This document shows positions 30,397-40,464 of a DNA stretch of 64,000 bases, in pieces. The stretch's first letter is position 1; every line of letters starts with the position of its first letter. The DNA lies in the NCBI RefSeq assembly GCF_028683135.1, contig NZ_JAJUBB010000024.1, positions 1 through 64,000 on the forward strand, given 5' to 3'. The position numbers were made by a program, and so were the translations under genes. The notes under the pieces are model-generated. The model was not told where the DNA came from. It searched no databases and saw only the letters and a program-made list of their open reading frames with translations. The stretch comes from Enterovibrio qingdaonensis. Lineage in GTDB: Bacteria; Pseudomonadota; Gammaproteobacteria; Enterobacterales; Vibrionaceae.

Positions 30397-30855
30397 ATGG
30401 ATATTCGCAAGATCAAAAAACTGATTGAACTGGTTGAAGAATCAGGTATCGCTGAGCTAGAAATCTCTGAAGGTGAAGAATCAGTGCGCATCAGTCGTGC
30501 CACTGCGCCTATCGCTGCACCTGTTTATGCTGCACCCGCTCAAGCAGTAGCTCCTGCACCCGCGCCTGTAGCAGCAGTAGAAGCCCCAGCTGCGGCACCA
30601 GCAGCACCTGCGGAAGTAGCGGGTCACAAAGTACTGTCTCCAATGGTAGGTACTTTCTACCGCTCACCGAGCCCAGAATCAAAAGCATTTATCGAAGTCG
30701 GTCAGTCAGTCAACGTTGGCGATACCCTGTGTATCGTTGAAGCGATGAAAATGATGAACCAAATCCAATCAGACAAAGCAGGCGTTGTTAAAGCAATCCT
30801 GTGTGAAGACGGCCAGACCGTTGAGTTTGACGAAGCTCTGATCATCATCGAGTAA
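30397..30855 (+). CDS. accB: biotin carboxyl carrier protein of acetyl-CoA carboxylase
   Basis: Carries the biotin of acetyl-CoA carboxylase, the first committed step of fatty acid synthesis. The 152-residue protein has the N-terminal [32 protein letters not shown], a flexible Ala/Pro-rich linker (about residues 38-75), and the biotinyl domain with the biotin lysine in [10 protein letters not shown]. Twelve bases before accC. Confidence 0.97.
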   Translation: MDIRKIKKLIELVEESGIAELEISEGEESVRISRATAPIAAPVYAAPAQAVAPAPAPVAAVEAPAAAPAAPAEVAGHKVLSPMVGTFYRSPSPESKAFIEVGQSVNVGDTLCIVEAMKMMNQIQSDKAGVVKAILCEDGQTVEFDEALIIIE

Positions 30856-30867
30856 TCGAGGACAGAT

Positions 30868-32214
30868 ATGTTAGATAAAATTGTCATCGCTAACCGCGGT
30901 GAAATCGCACTTCGTATCCTGCGTGCATGTAAAGAGTTGGGCATCAAAACCGTTGCTGTACACTCAACTGCCGACCGCGATCTGAAGCACGTACTGCTTG
31001 CCGATGAGTCAATCTGTATTGGCCCTGCATCAAGCGTAGAAAGCTACCTGAATATCCCTCGCATCATCAGTGCTGCGGAAGTGACTGGGGCGGTAGCTAT
31101 CCACCCAGGCTACGGTTTCCTATCAGAAAACGCGGATTTTGCAGAACAAGTTGAACAATCAGGCTTCATTTTTGTTGGCCCTCGCGCTGACACCATTCGT
31201 CTGATGGGTGACAAAGTCTCTGCAATCAACGCCATGAAAAAGGCGGGCGTGCCTTGTGTACCTGGTTCTGATGGCCCTCTGGATGACGATGCAGCGAAGA
31301 ACAAAGCCTTTGCAAAACGTATCGGTTACCCAGTAATCATCAAAGCGTCAGGTGGTGGCGGTGGCCGTGGCATGCGTGTTGTTCGTTCTGAAGCAGAATT
31401 GACAGACGCTATCGCGATGACCCGCGCCGAAGCCAAAGCTGCATTCAACAACGACGTGGTTTACATGGAGAAATTCCTAGAAAACCCACGTCACGTTGAA
31501 GTACAGGTTTTGGCTGATGGCCAAGGCGGCGCAATTCACTTGGGTGAGCGCGACTGTTCAATGCAACGTCGTCACCAGAAAGTGGTGGAAGAAGCACCTG
31601 CACCGGGTATTACCGCAGAAATGCGTAAGTACATCGGTGAGCGTTGCTGCCGTGCATGTATCGAAATCGGTTACCGCGGCGCGGGTACCTTCGAATTCCT
31701 GTACGAAAACGGTGAGTTCTACTTCATTGAAATGAACACCCGTATTCAGGTTGAACACCCAGTGACTGAAATGGTTACCGGCGTTGACCTGATCAAAGAG
31801 CAGCTTCGCATTGCCGCTGGTCAACCACTGTCATTCACTCAAGATGACATCCAAATCCGTGGCCATGCTATCGAATGTCGTATCAACGCAGAAGATCCGG
31901 TTCGCTTCCTGCCAAGCCCAGGTAAGATTGACCGTTTCCATGCACCAGGTGGTATGGGCGTTCGTTGGGAATCACATGTGTACTCTGGCTATACCGTGCC
32001 ACCACACTACGATTCAATGATCGGTAAGCTGATCTGTTTCGGTGAGAACCGTGACGTTGCGATTGCACGTATGCGTAACGCACTGCAAGAGACCATCATC
32101 GACGGCATCAAAACCAATATTCCTCTTCAGCTGGAAATCATGAAAGATGAAAACTTCCAGCATGGTGGTGCGAACATCCACTACCTAGAGAAGAAGCTGG
32201 GTCTACAAAAATAA
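30868..32214 (+). CDS. accC: biotin carboxylase subunit of acetyl-CoA carboxylase
   Basis: ATP-grasp enzyme that carboxylates biotin on AccB. The 448 residues match the family length. Motifs: [25 protein letters not shown] at the N-terminus, the glycine-rich ATP loop [14 protein letters not shown], the [19 protein letters not shown] segment and the [18 protein letters not shown] catalytic region. Followed by a strong terminator, so the aroQ-accB-accC transcript ends here. Confidence 0.98.
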   Translation: MLDKIVIANRGEIALRILRACKELGIKTVAVHSTADRDLKHVLLADESICIGPASSVESYLNIPRIISAAEVTGAVAIHPGYGFLSENADFAEQVEQSGFIFVGPRADTIRLMGDKVSAINAMKKAGVPCVPGSDGPLDDDAAKNKAFAKRIGYPVIIKASGGGGGRGMRVVRSEAELTDAIAMTRAEAKAAFNNDVVYMEKFLENPRHVEVQVLADGQGGAIHLGERDCSMQRRHQKVVEEAPAPGITAEMRKYIGERCCRACIEIGYRGAGTFEFLYENGEFYFIEMNTRIQVEHPVTEMVTGVDLIKEQLRIAAGQPLSFTQDDIQIRGHAIECRINAEDPVRFLPSPGKIDRFHAPGGMGVRWESHVYSGYTVPPHYDSMIGKLICFGENRDVAIARMRNALQETIIDGIKTNIPLQLEIMKDENFQHGGANIHYLEKKLGLQK

Positions 32215-32230
32215 GCCCTTCGCTTGGTTC

Positions 32231-32263
32231 AAAAAGGCTGCGCTTGCGCAGCCTTTTCTTTTT
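32231..32263 (+). terminator. accC terminator
   Basis: AAAAAGGCTGCGC, TT, GCGCAGCCTTTTCTTTTT right after accC. Confidence 0.9.
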
Positions 32264-32377
32264 CCCATTCAGCATCACTGTCACATTTCCCTGACTTTTG
32301 CGAAAATAGGCGACCCATTTTTCCTGTATGAAAGAAACAGTCACGCCAATGCGCGTCACACTGTTTGGAGGCTTCTA

Positions 32378-32659
32378 ATGAAAACGCTTAGCAGCCGTTA
32401 CCGCCAGGCTCATAAAGAAGCGAAGTGGGCAATTGCCCTTGCGCTTGCCTATTTCCTTTGGTGGTACGGATTTGCCTACGGCTTGGCCCCAGAAGGCATT
32501 GAACAAGCGATGCCAGAGCTTTACTTTGGCTTGCCGCTTTGGTTTTTGCTTGCCTGTGTTGTCGGCCCGATTTTATTCACTGTTTTGTGTGCACTGATGG
32601 TGAAATTCCTTTTCAAAGACATGTCGCTAGATATCGAGCAGGACACAGAAAATGAATAG
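32378..32659 (+). CDS. yhdT: YhdT family small membrane protein
   Basis: A 93-residue protein with two membrane helices (about residues 17-37 and 52-75), family pattern RYRQAHKEAKWAIALALAYFLWWYGFAYGL. It overlaps the panF start by eight bases, an arrangement conserved in E. coli and Vibrio, suggesting a small subunit of the pantothenate symporter system. Function not established. Preceded by TTGGAGGCTTCTA. Confidence 0.88.
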   Translation: MKTLSSRYRQAHKEAKWAIALALAYFLWWYGFAYGLAPEGIEQAMPELYFGLPLWFLLACVVGPILFTVLCALMVKFLFKDMSLDIEQDTENE

Positions 32660-34106
32660 TCAGCTTCTTATTCCAATGGCTCTCTATCTGGTTGCCGTGT
32701 TTGCCGTGGCATTCTACTCGCGCAACAAGGGTGACCGCAGCGGTGGTTTTCTGAATGAATATCTGCTCGGTAGTCGCAGCATGGGCGGTTTTGTTCTTGC
32801 GATGACCTTAGCGGCAACCTACGCCAGTGCCAGTTCGTTTATCGGTGGCCCAGGTGCTGCCTATCAAATGGGGTTGGGTTGGGTATTGCTAGCAATGATC
32901 CAGCTTCCAGCGGCATGGCTGACGCTGGGGGTGTTGGGCAAAAAGTTTGCCATTGAATCTCGTCGTCACAATGCGCTAACGCTCAATGACATGCTTTATG
33001 CCCGCTACAAGAACCGTGGCGTCGTCATCTTCGCCTCTCTCGCGTTGCTTTTGGCTTTCTTCGGTACCATGGTCGTGCAATTTGTCGGTGGCGCGCGCCT
33101 ACTACAAACTGTCACAGGACTTTCATACACCCATGGATTGATGCTGTTTGCGCTAACCGTTGGCATCTATACCACCATTGGCGGGTTCCGTGCCGTTGTG
33201 ATGACGGATACGGTTCAAGGCATCATGATGATCGTCGGTACCATTGCGCTTTTGATTGGTATCGTTCACGCAGGTGGCAGTTTGGGCGATATGATCACCA
33301 AGCTTCATGACATCGATCCTGCACTCGTCACGCCATACGGCCCGAATGAGTTCCTCACCGAACCGTTCATGCTGAGTTTCTGGGTATTGGTCTGTTTTGG
33401 TGTGATTGGTCTACCTCACGCAGCCGTTCGTTGCATGTCTTACAAATCCAGCGGTTCGCTGCATAAAGGCATGGTGATCAGTACCGCCATGGTCGCCTTT
33501 TTGATGCTGGGCATGCACCTCGCAGGTGCACTAGGTCGCGCTATCGTGCCGGAAATCGACAACCCTGACCAAATCATGCCAACCTTGATGATGACCGTAT
33601 TGCCCCCCGTGGTCGCGGGTATCTTTCTAGCGGGCCCAATGGCCGCAATCATGTCGACGATTGATTCTCAGTTGATTCAAGCTTCTGCAACCTTGCTGAA
33701 AGACTTGTACCTTAACTACATCAACCCTAAGGCTGCAGATGCGCCAGAAACAGAGAGCAAGTTGCCGACCTTATCTTTGTGGGTAACAGGCATCTTCTCG
33801 TTGTTGGTGTTTGTCGCTGCGACCAATCCACCTGACATGATCATCTGGCTAAATCTGTTAGCGTTTGGCGGCATGCAGGCAGTCTTCCTGTGGCCACTCA
33901 TTCTTGGTCTTTACTGGGAAAAAGCCACAGCAGCTGGTGCACTCACTTCGATGATAACGGGCTTAGGTTTCTATGCAGCGTTGTCCACGTTCAAGCCTGA
34001 CATGGGCGGCATCCATGCGATTGTGCCTTCACTCGCGATAAGTCTGATTGCGTTTTTGCTAGTAAGTTCGGTACAACATTACACCGCTAAGCCGGCTCAA
34101 GCGTAA
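32652..34106 (+). CDS. panF: sodium/pantothenate symporter
   Basis: Inner-membrane SSS-family carrier taking up pantothenate (vitamin B5) with Na+. The 484 residues form about 13 helices. The SSS N-terminal pattern EYLLGSRSMGGFVLAMTLAATYASASSFIGGPGAAYQMGLGW and the later FLAGPMAAIMSTIDSQLIQASA are present. Identification as PanF rather than another SSS carrier is supported by synteny with accBC-yhdT upstream and prmA downstream, as in E. coli. Confidence 0.93.
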   Translation: MNSQLLIPMALYLVAVFAVAFYSRNKGDRSGGFLNEYLLGSRSMGGFVLAMTLAATYASASSFIGGPGAAYQMGLGWVLLAMIQLPAAWLTLGVLGKKFAIESRRHNALTLNDMLYARYKNRGVVIFASLALLLAFFGTMVVQFVGGARLLQTVTGLSYTHGLMLFALTVGIYTTIGGFRAVVMTDTVQGIMMIVGTIALLIGIVHAGGSLGDMITKLHDIDPALVTPYGPNEFLTEPFMLSFWVLVCFGVIGLPHAAVRCMSYKSSGSLHKGMVISTAMVAFLMLGMHLAGALGRAIVPEIDNPDQIMPTLMMTVLPPVVAGIFLAGPMAAIMSTIDSQLIQASATLLKDLYLNYINPKAADAPETESKLPTLSLWVTGIFSLLVFVAATNPPDMIIWLNLLAFGGMQAVFLWPLILGLYWEKATAAGALTSMITGLGFYAALSTFKPDMGGIHAIVPSLAISLIAFLLVSSVQHYTAKPAQA

Positions 34107-34129
34107 TGCACTGAAGGGCAGAACTATCG

Positions 34130-34156
34130 AAGGGCAGCGAAAGCTGCCCTTTTTTT
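34130..34156 (+). terminator. panF terminator
   Basis: AAGGGCAGC, GAAA tetraloop, GCTGCCCTT followed by a T run, about 24 bp after the panF stop. Confidence 0.92.
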
Positions 34157-34261
34157 CACGCTTTCTTACCAATGACGTTACGCATACCTATGCGACCTGA
34201 CTACTTTTTATGCTAGACTCCGCCCCCTAAAAACGTAGTTAGACGAATAAGTGAAGAAACC

Positions 34262-35146
34262 ATGCCTTGGATTCAAATCAAACTGAATGCGACTGCAGCA
34301 ACAGCTGAAGCGATTGGTGATGTGCTAATGGATGACGCTGGCGCATTGTCAGTAACCTTCCTTGATGCCAAAGATACCCCGGTATTCGAGCCTATGCCTG
34401 GTGAAACCCGCCTATGGGGTGAAACCGATGTTGTTGCGCTTTATGACGCTGAAACTGATATGGACGCCGTTGTTGCGATTCTGAAGTCTAATCCACTGTT
34501 GGGCGAAGCGTTCACCCACAAGATCGAACAGCTGGAAGACAAAGACTGGGAACGTGCATGGATGGACAACTTCAAACCAATGCGCTTTGGTGAGCGTCTT
34601 TGGGTATGTCCAAGTTGGTGTGATGCGCCAGATCCAGATGCCGTTAACATCATGCTAGACCCTGGTCTCGCATTTGGCACAGGTACGCACCCAACCACAT
34701 CACTTTGTCTTGAGTGGTTAGACGGCTTAGATTTAAGCGGCAAAACCGTTATCGACTTCGGTTGTGGCTCGGGCATCCTGTCTCTCGCAGCTTTGCTGTT
34801 AGGTGCGGAAAAAGTGATCGGTATCGATATCGACCCTCAAGCTCTGCAAGCATCTAAAGATAACGCAGAACGTAACGGCGTTGCCGACCGCCTTGAGCTT
34901 TACTTGCCAAAAGATCAGCCACAAGATCTGCAAGCTGAAGTGGTTGTCGCAAACATCCTGGCTGGCCCACTGCGTGAACTGTCTCCAATCATTAAAAGCC
35001 TAATCGCCACTAACGGTAAACTGGCTATGTCTGGCGTGCTTGACTCGCAAGCAGAGTCTGTCGCTGACTGTTATCGCGATGAATTGACGGTTGATGAAAT
35101 CGTTATCAAGGAAGAATGGTGCAGAATCACTGCACACAGAGCGTAA
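34262..35146 (+). CDS. prmA: ribosomal protein L11 methyltransferase
   Basis: Trimethylates lysines and the N-terminus of ribosomal protein L11 using S-adenosylmethionine. The 294-residue enzyme has an N-terminal substrate-recognition domain ([22 protein letters not shown]) and a Rossmann methyltransferase domain with [21 protein letters not shown], the SAM loop [36 protein letters not shown] and [10 protein letters not shown]. Complete. Lies upstream of dusB-fis as in E. coli. Confidence 0.97.
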   Translation: MPWIQIKLNATAATAEAIGDVLMDDAGALSVTFLDAKDTPVFEPMPGETRLWGETDVVALYDAETDMDAVVAILKSNPLLGEAFTHKIEQLEDKDWERAWMDNFKPMRFGERLWVCPSWCDAPDPDAVNIMLDPGLAFGTGTHPTTSLCLEWLDGLDLSGKTVIDFGCGSGILSLAALLLGAEKVIGIDIDPQALQASKDNAERNGVADRLELYLPKDQPQDLQAEVVVANILAGPLRELSPIIKSLIATNGKLAMSGVLDSQAESVADCYRDELTVDEIVIKEEWCRITAHRA

Positions 35147-35218
35147 AGAACATAATAACTGAGCGTTTTTTGTACTAAAAAACTGAATTATTTGGCTTTT
35201 TAGAAAATCAAGATAAAA

Positions 35219-35233
35219 CGCTCAAATATTGGC
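35219..35233. promoter_or_regulatory. putative Fis autoregulatory site upstream of dusB-fis
   Basis: GCTCAAATATTGGCC fits the degenerate Fis consensus. It overlaps the region just upstream of the -35 of the dusB-fis promoter, where Fis autorepression sites are known in enterobacteria. Confidence 0.45.
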
Positions 35234-35234
35234 C

Positions 35235-35263
35235 TTTTCAGACTGGCAAAAAATGCGTAAAAT
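35235..35263 (+). promoter_or_regulatory. dusB-fis promoter
   Basis: TTTTCA, 17 bp, TAAAAT preceded by TGCG, then a discriminator GCGCGCC. A GC-rich discriminator marks stringent control, as known for the E. coli dusB-fis promoter. Start of transcription is expected near 35270, downstream of the first possible dusB start codons. Confidence 0.65.
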
Positions 35264-35294
35264 GCGCGCCCTTGCTGACATAGAAGATATTCCC

Positions 35295-36260
35295 TTGCAG
35301 ATCGGACCTTATAAACTGGAAAACACGCTTATCGTTGCACCCATGGCTGGTGTAACCGATAGACCATTTCGCGAACTTTGTTTGCGTCATGGCGCAGGTA
35401 TGGCGGTGAGCGAAATGATGTCTTCCAACCCGGCGATGTGGCACACAGCCAAATCAAAAAACCGGATGGTACATCTGGATGAGAAGGGAGTACGCTCTGT
35501 ACAGATCGCTGGTGCAGAACCAGCACTGATGGCAGATGCCGCGCGTTATTGTGTTGAGAACGGTGCGCAAATCATCGATATCAACATGGGTTGCCCGGTA
35601 AAAAAGGTCAATAAGAAATTGGCTGGTTCAGCATTGCTGACCCGACCAGACATCATCGAGCAAATCCTAAAAACAGTTGTTGCAGCTGTCGACGTTCCCG
35701 TCACGCTGAAAACACGGACAGGTTGGGATACGGACAATAAAAATTGCGTCCAGATCGCCAAAATGGCCGAAGACTGTGGCATTCAGGCATTGGCCCTTCA
35801 TGGCCGTACACGTGCCTGTATGTATAAAGGAGAAGCCGAGTACGACAGCATCAGAGCGGTAAAAGAGGCGATATCTATTCCTGTTATTGCTAACGGGGAC
35901 ATTGATTCACCTCAGAAAGCCAAGTATGTGCTCGACTACACCGGTGTGGATGCATTGATGATTGGCCGCCCAGCACAGGGGCGACCTTGGATTTTTCGCG
36001 AAATCCAACACTACCTAGCCACCGGCGAAGAACTAGCGGCTCCGTCGATGGAAGAGGTCCAAACAATTTTGTTGGGTCATGTTCAAGAGCTTCATCAGTT
36101 CTATGGTGAGCTCAAAGGTCTCCGTATTGCACGTAAACACGTGGGATGGTACCTGAAAGAACATGATCAAATTGGCGATTTTCGCCAGGCTTTCAACGCA
36201 ATCGAAGATGCCCACCAGCAAATCGATGCGCTGCAAGATTACTTCGAAAACGTTGCATAA
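35295..36260 (+). CDS. dusB: tRNA-dihydrouridine synthase B
   Basis: FMN enzyme reducing uridine to dihydrouridine in tRNA. I choose TTG 35295 ([28 protein letters not shown]) because it gives 321 residues, the E. coli length, and lies downstream of the promoter; the longer frame from 35229 would begin inside promoter DNA. Motifs: [32 protein letters not shown] with the catalytic Cys region, [24 protein letters not shown] and [28 protein letters not shown]. The weak AGAAG ribosome binding site and TTG may limit translation. Upstream gene of fis. Confidence 0.93.
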   Translation: MQIGPYKLENTLIVAPMAGVTDRPFRELCLRHGAGMAVSEMMSSNPAMWHTAKSKNRMVHLDEKGVRSVQIAGAEPALMADAARYCVENGAQIIDINMGCPVKKVNKKLAGSALLTRPDIIEQILKTVVAAVDVPVTLKTRTGWDTDNKNCVQIAKMAEDCGIQALALHGRTRACMYKGEAEYDSIRAVKEAISIPVIANGDIDSPQKAKYVLDYTGVDALMIGRPAQGRPWIFREIQHYLATGEELAAPSMEEVQTILLGHVQELHQFYGELKGLRIARKHVGWYLKEHDQIGDFRQAFNAIEDAHQQIDALQDYFENVA

Positions 36261-36282
36261 ATACGAGAAGAGCTGACAGAGT

Positions 36283-36579
36283 ATGTTCGAACAAAACCTG
36301 ACTTCAGAAGCATTGACAGTGACTACTGTGACTTCACAAGATCAAATCACCCAGAAGCCACTGCGTGACTCAGTAAAAGCCTCCCTGAAAAACTACCTAG
36401 CGCAGTTGAATGGCCAGGAAGTCAACGACCTGTACGAGCTGGTACTGGCAGAAGTTGAGCAACCACTGCTGGACACCATCATGCAGTACACTCGCGGTAA
36501 CCAAACTCGCGCTGCAACCATGATGGGTATCAACCGTGGTACTCTGCGTAAGAAACTGAAAAAATACGGCATGAACTAA
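36283..36579 (+). CDS. fis: DNA-binding protein Fis
   Basis: Nucleoid protein that bends DNA and activates rRNA promoters in fast growth. The 98 residues match E. coli Fis length. The core and HTH are nearly invariant: [65 protein letters not shown]. Follows dusB by 22 bp. Likely Fis sites occur in front of this operon and in front of the rRNA operon at the left edge. Confidence 0.98.
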   Translation: MFEQNLTSEALTVTTVTSQDQITQKPLRDSVKASLKNYLAQLNGQEVNDLYELVLAEVEQPLLDTIMQYTRGNQTRAATMMGINRGTLRKKLKKYGMN

Positions 36580-36603
36580 GTTCAGTCTTATTTAGTGTTT
36601 CAA

Positions 36604-36643
36604 AACAAAGGCCAAGTTTTTCACAGCTTGGCCTTTGTTGTTT
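36604..36643 (+). terminator. fis terminator
   Basis: ACAAAGGCCAAG and CTTGGCCTTTGT arms with an 11-base loop, followed by TGTTT, 25 bp after fis. Confidence 0.8.
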
Positions 36644-36764
36644 CTGACGATCTGCGCTCGCCTTCCCTCTTTGAACACAATGACAAATTGCACCCCCTAC
36701 CTACTGAACTTATACTCTCTCCTTCAATTCGCTACGCCACACTGCAATACACCGGAGAGACAAA

Positions 36765-37943
36765 ATGGGGCACAAAAACGCCACCAGCGACACCGTCAAG
36801 ATGCGCAATGATGACAAACCTGCCATCTTACACATTTGCCTTTCAACAGGCTGGGGTGGGCTCGAAATGTACCCTTCTCGCATGGGCAAAGAGTTTGTCG
36901 CGCACGGTTATCGTGTTTTCGGTCTAGCAACAGAAAACTCTCGTGTGGCGAATGCGATGACTGATGCAGGTATGGAAGTATTCACTGTATCCAAGAAGTC
37001 CGCGCTTTTTGGCACTACTCTGATAGCACTCAATCGCTGGCTGAAAGCACGTAATGTTCAGATAGTTCACTGCCATAAGTCTGGCGACATTCTGATTTCA
37101 GCACTGCTGAACTTGCTGCAACCTCGCTTTACCGTATTCACCGAGCACATGGGTGTGAAACGCCCAAAGAAAGATATCTATCACCGCTGGGTGTACCGTC
37201 ATGTCGATCAAGTTTTGTCTATCAGTAACGAAACTTATCAGCGCAACATCAAAGCATTGCCTGTACCGACGGATAAAATCGAACGCCTATGGCTTGGTAC
37301 TTACATCGAAAATAAAACCTTCAGCGAAGCGACACGTCCTCACATTCTGGCGGATGAATATGGCCTTGCCCATGACACCCGTTTCATCGGCTCGGTAGGT
37401 CGTATTTGTGACGGTAAAGGGCAGGCGGATTTACTGGCAGGTTTTGAGCTTATTGCTGATGCATATCCAGACACTCACTTGGTACTGATTGGCGGTCTAA
37501 ATGGCGATGAAGGTGCTGATATAGCGTTTTCAGAAGCATTACAAACGCAGGCTAATGCCTCCCCATTTGCAAGTCGTATCCATCTTGCCGGTTATCGCAG
37601 TAATGTCAGTACGTTGTTGGAAGAGATGCAGATTGTCTGCCTGCCGTATTGGAACGAAGCGTTTGGTTTGACCGCCATCGAAGCCATGGCTCAAAATTGT
37701 GCCATTGTGGTATCAGACACTGGCGCGTTGCCAGAGATCCTTGAGGACACAGGGGTCTACTGTAAACCCCAAGATCCTGCATCCATCGCGGAAGCATTAA
37801 AGCAGTATCTGGATGACTCGACCCTGCTAGCAACAAACGCCAAGAACGCGTATCAGCGCGCACTGACGCATTTCTCAATGCTGGGTCATGCCGACAATCT
37901 AGAGCAAATTTATCTGCGTGGTGTAGCGGCGAAAAACGCCTAA
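36765..37943 (+). CDS. GT4-family glycosyltransferase
   Basis: A 392-residue cytoplasmic or membrane-associated glycosyltransferase of the GT-B fold, family 4. N-terminal acceptor-domain motif ICLSTGWGGLEMYPSRMGKEF, and the C-terminal donor domain with GSVGRICDGKGQADLLAGFEL and LPYWNEAFGLTAIEAMAQNCAIVVSDTGALPEIL, which contains the E-x7-E type motif EAFGLTAIE. Acceptor probably a lipopolysaccharide-type sugar, but not provable. ATG with GGAGAG upstream. Stand-alone between two terminators, not in a visible polysaccharide cluster. Confidence 0.88.
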   Translation: MGHKNATSDTVKMRNDDKPAILHICLSTGWGGLEMYPSRMGKEFVAHGYRVFGLATENSRVANAMTDAGMEVFTVSKKSALFGTTLIALNRWLKARNVQIVHCHKSGDILISALLNLLQPRFTVFTEHMGVKRPKKDIYHRWVYRHVDQVLSISNETYQRNIKALPVPTDKIERLWLGTYIENKTFSEATRPHILADEYGLAHDTRFIGSVGRICDGKGQADLLAGFELIADAYPDTHLVLIGGLNGDEGADIAFSEALQTQANASPFASRIHLAGYRSNVSTLLEEMQIVCLPYWNEAFGLTAIEAMAQNCAIVVSDTGALPEILEDTGVYCKPQDPASIAEALKQYLDDSTLLATNAKNAYQRALTHFSMLGHADNLEQIYLRGVAAKNA

Positions 37944-37960
37944 ACGAATCGGTAAAAACA

Positions 37961-37986
37961 AAAAAAGCGCCCATCGGCGCTTTTTT
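37961..37986. terminator. bidirectional terminator between the glycosyltransferase and ppnP
   Basis: A6, GCGCC, CATC, GGCGC, T6 between two convergent genes. Confidence 0.9.
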
Positions 37987-38000
37987 CATGTCTGGCGAAA

Positions 38001-38279
38001 TTAAAGGTATTCGCAGAGGTATGCCGTCGTTTGCTCAACCTTCACTTGGAAAGATGATTCGCCCGGAACTTCAAAGTCGTCGCCCGCGCCAAAGGTTTGC
38101 CAGTCAATGTTGCCTGGCAGCTTCACCGTCAGTTCGCCTTTGATGACTTTCATGCGCTCTGGTGCTGCAGTGCCGAAAGTGTACTCTCCCGCTTCCATCA
38201 CACCAACGCTTACTGGGCCTTTGTTTTCAAAGCCAATCGACTTTACGTTACCGTCGAAATACTCGTTAACTTTTAACAT
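38001..38279 (-). CDS. ppnP: pyrimidine/purine nucleoside phosphorylase
   Basis: Small cupin enzyme (formerly YaiE, DUF1255) that phosphorolyses several nucleosides. The 92-residue protein from ATG 38279 (AAGGA five bases upstream) reads [52 protein letters not shown] and ends [12 protein letters not shown], the typical family ends. Single gene, convergent to the glycosyltransferase. Confidence 0.93.
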   Translation of the reverse strand: MLKVNEYFDGNVKSIGFENKGPVSVGVMEAGEYTFGTAAPERMKVIKGELTVKLPGNIDWQTFGAGDDFEVPGESSFQVKVEQTTAYLCEYL

Positions 38280-38504
38280 CACTGTCCTTAATTACTGAAT
38301 TTTTTGATCCTTTCGGTTTCCCTGACGCTATCACACTCTCTGTAGGTTCCCAACTACTATTTTTGAGGTCATGGCTCCATCTCTGTTATTGCAAGAATCT
38401 GACAGCAACTAGGCTATGCATGTACAAAACTTCAACAACGGAATGCTAACAATATGTGCCAGACTTACTGTCTGCTTTTACTCAATAGCTAAGGAGATAG
38501 CCCC

Positions 38505-39008
38505 ATGTCAGAAACCTTTTTCCAAGGAAACGCCATTCCACTTTCAGGTACGCTGCCAAGCGTCGGTTCTTCCGCGCCAGACTTCACGTTAGCAGCTGCT
38601 GACCTGTCAGATCTCACCCTCGCAAGCCTCAGAGGGAACAAAGTTGTCCTCAATATTTTCCCCAGTATCGATACACCAACCTGTGCATCGAGTGTTCGAG
38701 CGTTCAATGAAAAAGCGGGCTCTATGAACAATACCAAGGTAGTGTGTATCTCTGCGGACCTGCCGTTTGCCGCTAGCCGTTTCTGTGAATTAGAAGGGCT
38801 TAAGAACGTTCAGCATGCGTCGACGCTGAGAAGCCCTGACTTTATGAAAGACTACGGTGTCGCTATTGCGGCTGGGCCAATGGTCGGTCTATCAGCACGT
38901 GCAGTCGTTGTACTGAATGAAGGTGGCGTGGTGAAACACGTTGAGCTGGTCAAAGAGCTGGGTGATGAACCTAACTACGATGCGGCATTGGCGGCACTTA
39001 GCAGCTAA
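38505..39008 (+). CDS. tpx: thiol peroxidase
   Basis: Peroxiredoxin that reduces hydrogen and alkyl peroxides with thioredoxin. The 167-residue protein contains the catalytic region [23 protein letters not shown] (peroxidatic Cys) and the resolving Cys in [18 protein letters not shown]. Start ATG after AAGGAGATAGCCCC. Its 3' end overlaps the convergent diguanylate cyclase gene by four bases, so no terminator separates the two. Confidence 0.97.
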   Translation: MSETFFQGNAIPLSGTLPSVGSSAPDFTLAAADLSDLTLASLRGNKVVLNIFPSIDTPTCASSVRAFNEKAGSMNNTKVVCISADLPFAASRFCELEGLKNVQHASTLRSPDFMKDYGVAIAAGPMVGLSARAVVVLNEGGVVKHVELVKELGDEPNYDAALAALSS

Positions 39009-40459
39009 ACAGACATTGATTGCTTTGCCATGGGAGGTTGATACTCAACAACGCGATTTCGACCTCCCCGTTTGGCCTCGTAAAGCGCGATATCCGCCAA
39101 GTCCAACATGTTCTCGACGCTTTTTACTGACGGGGAATTGGCGCACACACCAATACTGACTGTAAATTGCACTTTGCGCACGTCACACTCAACATCCATT
39201 TGCGACAGTCCTTCTCGGATGCGCTCTGCAATGGCAATCGACTCTAAGCTACTGGTGTCTGGCAAGAGCACGGCAAATTCCTCTCCCCCGACACGCCCCA
39301 ATGAATCTTGCTTTCGTAACATGCTTTCAATCTTGTCGACCAAGCGAATCAGTACGGTGTCTCCCACACTGTGTCCATAGTTATCATTTATGCCTTTGAA
39401 GTGATCAACATCCAAGGCAAGGATGCTAACGTGGCGATGGTGGCGCTGGGCCGCAGCAAATGCTTGATTGGCATTGTTCATAAATTGGCGGCGGTTAAGT
39501 GCTCCCGTCAGTGGATCCGTGGAGGCGAGAACACGCAGTTCGGCCTCCAACCGCTTGCGTTTTGTGATATCAGAAAAGGTATGCGCCACCCAATGCTTAT
39601 CATCATATTGAAGACTAGACATGCCAATGTCCGCCAATAGCTTACTGCCATTAGAGGTGATCACTTCAAAATCGCCACGCACAAACTTCTGTGTCGGATC
39701 ATTCAAAACACCCTCACTCATCGCTTTGTATCGCTCTCGCTGACTCAAGGCGATCAACTGCTGGCTGTTTTGACCGATCAACTGATCAGACTGAAAATCA
39801 AAGTAACGCTGAGCAAACGCGTTCACCAGAAAGATATCCCCTTTGTGATCACTCAGGACCATGCCAACCGGCGCACCTTCGATGATTTTCCGTAGTTGCT
39901 TTTCAGTTTTATTAATACGATCGAACGCCTCTCGACGCAGACGCTCAAGCATCCGATGTTCGGTGATGTCTCTAAAAACCACCAATAGCTTGTTTTCATC
40001 AAAAGGAGAGATGCGTGCCTCAATAAACTTTGGATCAGTAATATGTTGAGTTAGCTGATATTCATAGTGACACGGCACTTTGGTTTCTTGGACTTGTTTC
40101 AGTTTCTCCTCAAAACACGCTGGATTGGAAATAAAAGGCAAGTCAGATACGGTTGCGCGCCGCGCGACTAGACTTTCGTAACGCTCCAATCCCTGCCCCA
40201 CCCTGAACTCCAGCAGTCGCAATTTCCGATTAAACGTCGCTGTAGAATCCGGGAAAGCATCCAGAAGGCCTGACAGGGCTCCATTTCTTTGATTCAGCTC
40301 GTTAGAGCTGATGTCCAGAGCTCGCTGTAGTTGCAGATCGTTGATTTCAAAGCCCTCATAGGCCTCATCAATCAATGCCACCAACGCACGCCATTTATCA
40401 TCGTCAGGGCGATCATTGGCGTAGATTTTTTCCAATTGCCGTTTCAGCAATCGATGCAT
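39005..40459 (-). CDS. PAS-GGDEF diguanylate cyclase
   Basis: A 484-residue soluble protein making cyclic di-GMP. Two PAS-like sensory regions come first (about 70-170 ending in [20 protein letters not shown], and 190-300 ending in [19 protein letters not shown]). A complete GGDEF domain follows (about 310-480) with [14 protein letters not shown] and the active-site GGEEF. An RxxD inhibitory I-site (RKQD) sits five residues before GGEEF, so product feedback is expected. ATG 40459 preferred over TTG 40468 for spacing from AGAGGA. It follows the FIST gene closely on the same strand, which makes FIST the likely signal input. Confidence 0.92.
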   Translation of the reverse strand: MHRLLKRQLEKIYANDRPDDDKWRALVALIDEAYEGFEINDLQLQRALDISSNELNQRNGALSGLLDAFPDSTATFNRKLRLLEFRVGQGLERYESLVARRATVSDLPFISNPACFEEKLKQVQETKVPCHYEYQLTQHITDPKFIEARISPFDENKLLVVFRDITEHRMLERLRREAFDRINKTEKQLRKIIEGAPVGMVLSDHKGDIFLVNAFAQRYFDFQSDQLIGQNSQQLIALSQRERYKAMSEGVLNDPTQKFVRGDFEVITSNGSKLLADIGMSSLQYDDKHWVAHTFSDITKRKRLEAELRVLASTDPLTGALNRRQFMNNANQAFAAAQRHHRHVSILALDVDHFKGINDNYGHSVGDTVLIRLVDKIESMLRKQDSLGRVGGEEFAVLLPDTSSLESIAIAERIREGLSQMDVECDVRKVQFTVSIGVCANSPSVKSVENMLDLADIALYEAKRGGRNRVVEYQPPMAKQSMSV

Positions 40460-40464
40460 CGGGC

